Origin: Thermoanaerobaculum aquaticum
GTDB taxonomy: Bacteria > Acidobacteriota > Thermoanaerobaculia > Thermoanaerobaculales > Thermoanaerobaculaceae
Length of the DNA: 46,400 nt
Direction of reading: 5' to 3'
NCBI RefSeq assembly: GCF_000687145.1
Contig: NZ_JMFG01000004.1
Location: 1 to 46,400 of the forward strand
In this document: one piece after another, positions 15,840 to 21,691 of the stretch
How the letters are laid out: every line of letters begins with the position of its first letter
Numbering within the stretch: position 1 is the first letter of the stretch
The notes under the pieces: generated by a model
The model's database searches: none
What the model saw: only the letters and a program-made list of their open reading frames with translations
What the model was told of the DNA's origin: nothing
Program-made: the position numbers and the translations under genes

Positions 15840-16415
15840 GTGGAGCTGGCCGCGATCGTGGGTTTGGGCAACCCCGGAGCGGAGTACGAACGCACCAGGC
15901 ACAACGTGGGCTTCCGGGTGGTGGACGAGCTCGCCCGGCGTTTTCGCTGCGGGTCGTTCAAGCCCCGACCCTACGCTTTGGTGGCGGAGAGATCAGGCTC
16001 CCGCCGCGTGCTGTTAGTAAAACCCACTACCTACATGAACCGCTCGGGGCAAGCGGTGGCGGCCCTCTGTCGCGAGGAAGGTCTGGTTCCAGCTCAAGTT
16101 TTGGTGGTTGTGGACGACGTGGACCTCCCTCTGGGGCAGCTGCGACTCCGTTCCCGAGGCGGGCCGGGTACACATAATGGCTTGCGCTCGGTGGTGGAGG
16201 CGGTAGGGGAGTCGTTCCCGCGGCTGCGGCTGGGGGTGCGGGGCGCCCAGCCGTGGAGCGACCTTGCCGCCTACGTGCTGGCGCCTTTTACCGAGGAAGA
16301 AGAACCGGTGGCCGAAGCGATGGTTCAGCGGGCGGCTGACTGCGTGGAAGAAGCGTTGTTTTCGGGGTTGGCCCGGGCGGCCAACCGCTTCAACGTGAGG
16401 AACGCACTGGAGTGA
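15840..16415 (+). CDS. pth: Peptidyl-tRNA hydrolase
   Basis: A 191-residue enzyme that releases tRNA from prematurely dropped peptidyl-tRNA. Motifs are VGLGNPGAEYERTRHNVGF with the catalytic His, KPTTYMNRSGQAV, and VVDDVDLPLGQLRLRSRGG followed by GTHNGLRSV. The start is GTG 15840, three bases after the rplY stop, so the genes are coupled. An unusually long leader is not needed because the N-terminus aligns directly with the family. Confidence 0.94.
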   Translation: MELAAIVGLGNPGAEYERTRHNVGFRVVDELARRFRCGSFKPRPYALVAERSGSRRVLLVKPTTYMNRSGQAVAALCREEGLVPAQVLVVVDDVDLPLGQLRLRSRGGPGTHNGLRSVVEAVGESFPRLRLGVRGAQPWSDLAAYVLAPFTEEEEPVAEAMVQRAADCVEEALFSGLARAANRFNVRNALE

Positions 16416-16442
16416 AAACGCGAAAGGTCCTCTTTGGGGCCG

Positions 16443-16470
16443 TTGCGGATTGGGCGTTGTGTGGTAATAT
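16443..16470 (+). promoter_or_regulatory. Promoter of the rpsF operon
   Basis: TTGCGG (16443-16448) and TAATAT (16465-16470) are 16 bases apart. They sit 57 bases upstream of the rpsF start, just after pth. Confidence 0.6.
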
Positions 16471-16484
16471 GCAGGCTCCTTGCT

Positions 16485-16514
16485 CCCTCCCCGGATGAGG
16501 GGGCCGAAGGGCCG
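16485..16514 (+). promoter_or_regulatory. Possible rpsF leader hairpins (S6:S18 autoregulation candidate)
   Basis: The leader contains CCCTC (16485-16489) pairing with GAGGG (16497-16501) around a CCCGGAT loop, and a second GGCC-GAAG-GGCC element just after it, next to the binding site AAAGGAG. Many bacteria regulate rpsF-rpsR through an S6:S18 complex binding a leader hairpin that shows an unpaired CCG. An unpaired CCG is present in the first loop, but I could not align the full motif. Confidence 0.3.
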
Positions 16515-16526
16515 AAAGGAGATAGT

Positions 16527-16946
16527 ATGGCGCTTTACGAGTTAGGTTTGGTGTTAACTCCCGATTTGGAAGACGAGGCAAGAGAAGCGTTCATCGGTGA
16601 GCTCAAGCAGCTCCTCGCCACCCAAGGGGCCACCATCGTCAAGGAAGACGTATGGGGCAAGAGGACGCTAGCTTACCCCATCCGCCATAAGCGGGAGGGG
16701 TATTACCTCTTTTGGCAGTTCGAGGCACCGGGAACCGCAGTGGCGCCGCTGGAGTACAAGCTGCGGCTCTCCGACGAGGTGCTTCGCTACCTGACGCTCA
16801 ACCTCGACCGCGAGTTGCGGCGGGCTCGGAAGCTGTCGGCAGCGCGCGCTGCCCAACAAGCCGCCAAGGCTGCGGAACAGGGGACGGAAGCGGTCCCCGC
16901 CCCGGCGGCCGGTGAGGTCGGTGCATCACCGACGGAGGAGGCCTAA
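16527..16946 (+). CDS. rpsF: 30S ribosomal protein S6
   Basis: A 139-residue S6. The core (residues 1-97) begins [17 protein letters not shown] and includes [20 protein letters not shown] and the YYLFWQFEA strand. The tail after about residue 110 is rich in Ala, Glu and Pro and is probably disordered. ATG 16527 follows AAAGGAGATAGT. The stop codon shares one base with the rpsR start (TAATG). No ssb gene lies between rpsF and rpsR. Confidence 0.96.
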   Translation: MALYELGLVLTPDLEDEAREAFIGELKQLLATQGATIVKEDVWGKRTLAYPIRHKREGYYLFWQFEAPGTAVAPLEYKLRLSDEVLRYLTLNLDRELRRARKLSAARAAQQAAKAAEQGTEAVPAPAAGEVGASPTEEA

Positions 16947-17176
16947 TGTCCAAGAAAAAGTTCTTGAGCAAGCGCAAAAAGGTTTGCAAGTTCACGGCTG
17001 AAGGCATTGATTACATTGACTACAAGGACGTGGAGCTGCTGCGCCAGTTCACGCCGGTTTCCGGGAAGATTCTGCCCCGCCGGGTTTCCGGTACCAGCCC
17101 CATTTACCAGCGCAAGCTCACCCGGGCCATCAAGCGGGCGCGGATCATGGCGCTTCTGCCGTTTGTAGGTGACTAA
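16946..17176 (+). CDS. rpsR: 30S ribosomal protein S18
   Basis: A 76-residue S18, a primary rRNA-binding partner of S6. The basic N-terminus ([16 protein letters not shown]) leads into the family core with [15 protein letters not shown], the loop [13 protein letters not shown], and [20 protein letters not shown]. It overlaps rpsF by one base. Confidence 0.97.
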   Translation: MSKKKFLSKRKKVCKFTAEGIDYIDYKDVELLRQFTPVSGKILPRRVSGTSPIYQRKLTRAIKRARIMALLPFVGD

Positions 17177-17201
17177 CCCGGGGATTTTTTCCTCTTAAGC
17201 C

Positions 17202-18146
17202 ATGGAAGGCACATCACATCGAGAAAACAAAGGGGCGGCGTGGTCCGGCCCCTTTGTTGCTGGTGTGGTGTCGCTTCTCTTTTACGGCGCGCTTTTTCTG
17301 GTTCCGCTAATTGGCGGCTTCGTGGCGCTCTTGTCTCCGCTTCCCCTGGTGCGGGAGCTGGCTTTGGGGAGGCCAGCGTTTGCCGCTTGGGGCTGGGTGC
17401 TGGTGGTGCTGGTGGGAGCGGCGTTTTTGGCTCCCAGCAGCTGGCTGACCCTGGCGGTTACCGGTTATTTGCTGGTGGCGGTGTGGCCCACGGTGAGCGT
17501 GGAGGTCTGGCAGCGGCGCCCGTGGTCCACCGGCCGCTGGCTGGCAATCCTCACCTTAGGGGCGTGGGCCGTGGCAAGCTCAGTCGCCGCGGCGTTTTTG
17601 GGTCCCGAAAGGGTGGCGGAGGAGCTGCCTCAGTTGATGGTTCGCTGGATGCTGGGCCACCAACAAACGGCCAAGCTCTGGGGTCTCGGGGAGTCCGAGT
17701 TGCTGCAGGCGGTGGCGGGAATGCTTGGCTACCTAACCCCTTTTCTGGTGGCTATTTACGTCATGGGGGTTGGGCTTTTGCTTTGGTCCAAGCTGCCGCT
17801 TTTGGGTTTCGCCCAGGGCCGTGAGTCGTTTCTCGCTTACGTTTCGGAGGAATGGCTTCCTTTGGGGTTCGTGGTGGGCGGGTTGGGCTGGGTTTTTGCG
17901 CCCGGCGCGTGGGGATGGTTGGCGGCCAACCTGCTCGCTTGCGTGTTAGCCTTGTACTTTGTGCATGGAACCGCTATTATTCTCGCGTATTTGGGTCCCC
18001 GCTGGGGCAGCAGTCGCTGGGTGCGGATGGCGGTGGTGGTTTTGGGGATCCAGGTGCCGATAGCGTTCATTTACGCTGGTCTTGGCTTGCTTGACAGTTT
18101 TGTCAGGCTGCGGCCATCGTCAGATAACGAGGGGAGTTCGTCATGA
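17202..18146 (+). CDS. DUF2232 (YybS-like) multi-pass membrane protein
   Basis: A 314-residue protein with about eight hydrophobic spans. The first span is around residues 17-40; the C-terminal spans include LGFVVGGLGWVFAPGAWGWL and VVVLGIQVPIAFIYAGLGLL. Its place between rpsR and rplI is the typical place of DUF2232/YybS proteins, whose function is unknown. The start ATG 17202 is 25 bases after rpsR and its stop overlaps rplI (ATGA), so it is part of the ribosomal operon. The assignment rests on context plus hydrophobicity more than on a sharp motif. Confidence 0.75.
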   Translation: MEGTSHRENKGAAWSGPFVAGVVSLLFYGALFLVPLIGGFVALLSPLPLVRELALGRPAFAAWGWVLVVLVGAAFLAPSSWLTLAVTGYLLVAVWPTVSVEVWQRRPWSTGRWLAILTLGAWAVASSVAAAFLGPERVAEELPQLMVRWMLGHQQTAKLWGLGESELLQAVAGMLGYLTPFLVAIYVMGVGLLLWSKLPLLGFAQGRESFLAYVSEEWLPLGFVVGGLGWVFAPGAWGWLAANLLACVLALYFVHGTAIILAYLGPRWGSSRWVRMAVVVLGIQVPIAFIYAGLGLLDSFVRLRPSSDNEGSSS

Positions 18147-18598
18147 AGGTGATTTTGAACGAGCATGTTCCGAACTTGGGGGATCGCGGGCAAGTTTTGG
18201 AGGTAAAGCCGGGTTACGCCAGAAACTACTTGATTCCCAAGGGCCTTGCTTACGAAGCGACCCCGGCCAACCTGGCTCGTTTCCAGGCGGAGCAGAAGCG
18301 CTGGGAGTTGCGCCAGGAGAAGGAGAAAACCACGGCCAGTGAGTTGGCCGCTCGCTTGGCCGGGGTTGAGCTCACCTTCAAGCGCCGGGCCGGGGAGGAG
18401 GACACCCTTTACGGTTCGGTTACCGCTTCGGATATTGCCGAGGCTCTGGAAGCCAAAGGGTTTGCGGTGGATCGCCGCAAGGTGGTGCTGCCCCAGCACA
18501 TCAAGCGGCTGGGCACCTACACCGTGGAGCTTCACCTGCATCGGGATGTAACGGTTCCTTTGGTGGTGCACGTGGAGCCTCTGGAAAGCCAGAGCTAG
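18143..18598 (+). CDS. rplI: 50S ribosomal protein L9
   Basis: A 151-residue L9. The N-terminal signature is complete: VILNEHVPNLGDRGQVLEVK then PGYARNYLIPKGLAYEAT. A long connecting helix (FQAEQKRWELRQEKEKTT) and the C-terminal rRNA-binding domain (LYGSVTASDIAEAL) follow. The start overlaps the preceding membrane protein gene by four bases. The next gene begins four bases after its stop. Confidence 0.97.
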   Translation: MKVILNEHVPNLGDRGQVLEVKPGYARNYLIPKGLAYEATPANLARFQAEQKRWELRQEKEKTTASELAARLAGVELTFKRRAGEEDTLYGSVTASDIAEALEAKGFAVDRRKVVLPQHIKRLGTYTVELHLHRDVTVPLVVHVEPLESQS

Positions 18599-18602
18599 CC
18601 CT

Positions 18603-20069
18603 ATGGAAGGGAGCCCAGCCTCCCGCCAAGTAAGCTGGAAGGGAAAGCTGCGCCGCCTGCTGGCGGCGCCTTTTCGTTTTTTGCTGAAGGACGAGCTGGG
18701 CAGGATTGCTGAAACGGAGCGGGCTTTGAATCGCTTACGGGAGGAGCTCGGCGAAAGCCAAACCCAGCTCGCCACGTTGGGCCAAGCGCTGCTAGAGGAG
18801 CGGGCAACCCGGGAGCACGATTTAAGCGATCTGCGCCAGGCGTACCTGGCCACCCGCTCGGAGTTTGAAGAGGTCCGCGATACACGCCTCCCCAGGGTGG
18901 AGGCGGATTTTGCCAACTTCCAAAAGGCTTTTCTGGCGCTCCAGGGGGAGCTGGAGCAGCTACGGGATGTGCGGCTTCTGGTGTTGGAGCGGGCTGCCCA
19001 GGGGCTGCAGGGAGCTTTCGACGAGCTCCAGCGGGAGCTTGTCCGACTGCGGGACGAAGCTCTCCCCCGGGTGGAAACAACGCAAGGGTTGCTGCAAAAG
19101 GCGCATGAACAGCTGCAGCAAGAGCTGGAGTTGGTTCGCGATAGCCGGATGCCGGAGCTGGCCCGGGCCGTGGATGCGCTCCAACGGGGGCTTGAGGCTG
19201 TTCAGCACCTGGGCGAGGAGATTCGCGACCATAGGCTTCCGGCAGCTTCCGCCAGGCTTGAAGCGTTGGTGGAGCGGCTTTTCGAAGAGATCACGGTGAC
19301 CCGCAGCCTGGTGGACCGCCTGCTGGCCCACGAGCCTTTGCAGGTGGGGGTTTTGGAGCAACCCTGGGAGGAGGAGCTGCCGGAGGCAGTCCGTCGCGCC
19401 TGGCTGCGGTTTTTGCAGTCCCACCGGGGGAGCCGGCAGGAAATTCTGACCCGAGCTTCCGAGTACGTGGAGGTTTTCCGCGGGGCCGGCCCCGTGCTGG
19501 ATTTGGGTTGTGGCCGGGGGGAGCTGCTGGAGGCGCTCACCAAAGCGGGAATTCCCGCCTTTGGCGTGGACAGCGATCCAGCTGCAGTGGCAGAATGCCA
19601 ACGGCGGGGCCTTGAAGCCCGCGTCTTGGACGCCCTGGAAGCCCTGGCGGCGCAGCCCCAGGGGAGCCTCGGTGGTGTGGCCTGCGTCCATCTCATCGAG
19701 CACCTCCCGGCGGCCCGCTGGATGAAGCTCTTTGAGCACGCGGCAAGGGTGCTACGCCCGGGCGGCATCCTGGCGGTGGAAAGCCCCAACCCGGAAACCC
19801 TCAGGGTGGGGGCAGGGTTGTTTTGGGTGGACCCCACCCACCTCCGCCCCGTGCACCCGGAGGCGGCTCGCTTCGTGGCGGAAGCCGTGGGTCTTGAGCT
19901 GGTGGAGGTTCGCAAGCTGCGGCCGTTCCCTCCGGAGCAGCAGCTGGCCGCGCAAGTGAACGACGAAAGGTGGCGACCTATTTTCCAGCAGTTGGATGCC
20001 TGGCTTTCCGGCGCTCGGGACTACCTTTTGGTAGCCCGCAAGCCTTTCTCCGAAAAGGCAGGTTCCTAG
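18603..20069 (+). CDS. SAM-dependent methyltransferase with a repeat-built coiled-coil stalk
   Basis: A 488-residue protein. A basic N-terminal segment (residues 1-35) is followed by a charged helical region with four consecutive 29-residue repeats (92-207) and a fifth partial one. The C-terminal methyltransferase domain starts at about 270: motif I VLDLGCGRGELLEAL, then FGVDSDPAAVAECQRRG, the CVHLIEHLP segment and LRPGGILAVESPNPETL. Such stalk-plus-methyltransferase proteins occur among O-antigen chain-terminating enzymes (WbdD type), where the coiled coil acts as a ruler; that role here is inference. It begins four bases after rplI, so it is read with the ribosomal operon. Confidence 0.82.
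   Translation: MEGSPASRQVSWKGKLRRLLAAPFRFLLKDELGRIAETERALNRLREELGESQTQLATLGQALLEERATREHDLSDLRQAYLATRSEFEEVRDTRLPRVEADFANFQKAFLALQGELEQLRDVRLLVLERAAQGLQGAFDELQRELVRLRDEALPRVETTQGLLQKAHEQLQQELELVRDSRMPELARAVDALQRGLEAVQHLGEEIRDHRLPAASARLEALVERLFEEITVTRSLVDRLLAHEPLQVGVLEQPWEEELPEAVRRAWLRFLQSHRGSRQEILTRASEYVEVFRGAGPVLDLGCGRGELLEALTKAGIPAFGVDSDPAAVAECQRRGLEARVLDALEALAAQPQGSLGGVACVHLIEHLPAARWMKLFEHAARVLRPGGILAVESPNPETLRVGAGLFWVDPTHLRPVHPEAARFVAEAVGLELVEVRKLRPFPPEQQLAAQVNDERWRPIFQQLDAWLSGARDYLLVARKPFSEKAGS
18876..19223 (+). repeat. Four tandem 87-bp units encoding 29-residue coiled-coil repeats
   Basis: Each unit encodes RDxRLPxxE at the start and LQxEL near the end (starts RDTRLP, RDVRLL, RDEALP, RDSRMP). 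All four are exactly 29 residues, with Gln at positions 16 and 23 and Arg-Asp at 1-2 conserved. A fifth start, RDHRLP, is at 19224. The DNA has diverged between units, so the repeat is old and not an assembly artefact. Confidence 0.9.
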
Positions 20070-20098
20070 CTACAGAAGAGCCTTGCGTTGTAAGAGCT

Positions 20099-21034
20099 CT
20101 AAGCCGCTGCCCCCAAGTAGGGTTGAAAGAGCTCCTTTAGCTGCAAAAGGGTTTGCGCAAACCCCCGGTTTCTCACGGCTTCCAGGATCTCCTCGCGGCT
20201 TGCTGAGCGGGCCAGCTCTTTGGTGTCCTCCACAATGTCGAAAAAATGCGAAAGCGGCGCCAGGGAAAGCGGGCGAAAGTTCTTCTCGTACCAAGCTGAC
20301 TCCCGCACGGTTTCCCACACCGGGCAAGCGGGGGCTTTGCCTTCTTTGAAGATGGCATCGGCGGTGCGCACCACCTCCTGGTAGAGGGCCGCCATGATCT
20401 TCTTGGTGTCGCCGGTTTCTAGGGCTCGAAGCAGGGCCTCCTTGCTGAGCCCCTGGCTGGAGGCAGGCGCCGCTCGGGTTTCCGGAGCAGCGGGTGGAGG
20501 CGCGGGAGTGGGAGGGCTTTTGCGCTCAACTGCCGGGGCCTCGGCAGGCTTTGCTTCTTGTGCTTTCGCTGGTGCAGGAGGCGTGGGCGTCCTGCTCGTA
20601 CCTTCGAAGCTCTTGCGGATGCGTTCCCCCAGGCCGGCCAGGAGCTCCATCTCCAGTTCGGAGATGGGCCGGGCGTAGGCCACCCTTTGAAATACCGTGT
20701 CGAGCTCCAAAAAACGCACGCGCAGCATGGCTTCCCGGCCACTGGTGGGAAGCCAATCCACTTGCTCCAGGAGGGTGGGGTTTGCGGCGAGGATTTCCGC
20801 CAGATCGGAAAAGCTCGCGTAGTCCAGGAGATCGCAGCTGTCGGTGCGAAACCAGCTCACCCCCTGCTCCCGCAGGCGGCGCTGAGCCAAGAACAACCGT
20901 AAATCTTCGGGAATCCGCTCCTCCCAGGCTTCTCCCGCCAACTCCCTCAACCGCTCACGCACGGAAGTCCGGAGGCGGTGGAGGAGGTCGGCAATGAGAC
21001 GGTAGGCGTCGAGGTTGAGGTCGAGCTTGCCCAC
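20099..21034 (-). CDS. HEPN (Swt1-type)-like protein with degenerate catalytic motif
   Basis: A 311-residue protein. Residues 5-135 resemble a Swt1-type HEPN domain: a basic helix (LRTSVRERLRELAGEAW), the segment LLDYASFSDLAEILAAN (69-85), then LELDTVFQRVAYARPISELE (109-128). In that last block HEPN ribonucleases have RNxxxH; here the positions read F, Q and Y, so RNase activity is unlikely. A Pro/Ala-rich linker (148-200) joins a C-terminal helical domain of unknown type. It starts at GTG 21034, one base after the LON-domain gene's stop, and ends the ccm operon. The HEPN assignment is from motif memory and is moderate. Confidence 0.6.
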   Translation of the reverse strand: MGKLDLNLDAYRLIADLLHRLRTSVRERLRELAGEAWEERIPEDLRLFLAQRRLREQGVSWFRTDSCDLLDYASFSDLAEILAANPTLLEQVDWLPTSGREAMLRVRFLELDTVFQRVAYARPISELEMELLAGLGERIRKSFEGTSRTPTPPAPAKAQEAKPAEAPAVERKSPPTPAPPPAAPETRAAPASSQGLSKEALLRALETGDTKKIMAALYQEVVRTADAIFKEGKAPACPVWETVRESAWYEKNFRPLSLAPLSHFFDIVEDTKELARSASREEILEAVRNRGFAQTLLQLKELFQPYLGAAA

Positions 21035-21035
21035 G

Positions 21036-21647
21036 TTAGTTCCACTGCCCTCCTTTCCGTAACCACATGTACGGCCGCAAAAACCTCTGCCTTCGTTCCA
21101 GCTCCCGCAGGGCCAAGAGCAAAACCTGGCCGCGGGCCACGGGGTCGGCGAGGTTTAACAGGCCCTGCTGCTGGCTGGGCTCCAGCTGGAGCTGGGCGGT
21201 CAGGCGCCAGGTGAGCGTTTCCAAGCTCAAGGTGCGCATGCCGTGGCAAAGCTCGCGGTCGGCATCGCACCACAGCCTGGAAAAACGACGGAGCAACAGG
21301 CGACGGAGGGGCTCCTGGCGTTGCAGGGGCCGCGGCGTGTCGGGAAAGTTCTCCGCCCGCACCATGGGGATGTCCTCGGCTTCCAGCTGGCGCAGCCGGC
21401 AACGGCTGAGGGCGCGGAAGATCACGCTTCCCCGGCCTTTTTCCGTGGGGATGACCTGGGCCCGCACCCCCACCTCATGGACCGCTTCGTCCTCGTAGAA
21501 GGAAGCCACCAGCAGGTCATCATGCGCTGAAGCCCGGCGGATCACCTCAAGGGCCACGGCCCCCACGGGGGTGACCTCCACCTCCAAGGTCGGCAAGAGC
21601 ACGAACCCATCCAACGGGTAAAGGGGAAGCACGAAACCCGCCTGCAT
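21036..21647 (-). CDS. Stand-alone LON N-terminal (substrate-binding, PUA-like) domain protein
   Basis: A 203-residue protein without ATPase or protease domains. The N-terminal beta region (LPLYPLDGFVLLPTLEVEV; LLVASFYEDEAVHEVGVRAQV; GRGSVIFRALSRCRL) matches the LON substrate-binding domain. The C-terminal half is helical (ETLTWRLTAQLQLEPSQQQGLLNL), as in the second half of Lon N-domains. Such proteins are found in many bacteria with unknown roles. ATG 21647 follows GGAAGAG and lies 44 bases after ccmF; longer versions would run into ccmF. It is joined to the HEPN-like gene by a one-base gap. Confidence 0.8.
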   Translation of the reverse strand: MQAGFVLPLYPLDGFVLLPTLEVEVTPVGAVALEVIRRASAHDDLLVASFYEDEAVHEVGVRAQVIPTEKGRGSVIFRALSRCRLRQLEAEDIPMVRAENFPDTPRPLQRQEPLRRLLLRRFSRLWCDADRELCHGMRTLSLETLTWRLTAQLQLEPSQQQGLLNLADPVARGQVLLLALRELERRQRFLRPYMWLRKGGQWN

Positions 21648-21691
21648 GCTCTTCCAGTATACAGCCTTTACCGGGAGGCAAAAGGCGCGGC

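Noticed and set aside
18876-19223. The 29-residue repeats as an assembly artefact
   Set aside because: The four 87-base units differ widely in DNA sequence, so they are not collapsed or duplicated reads.
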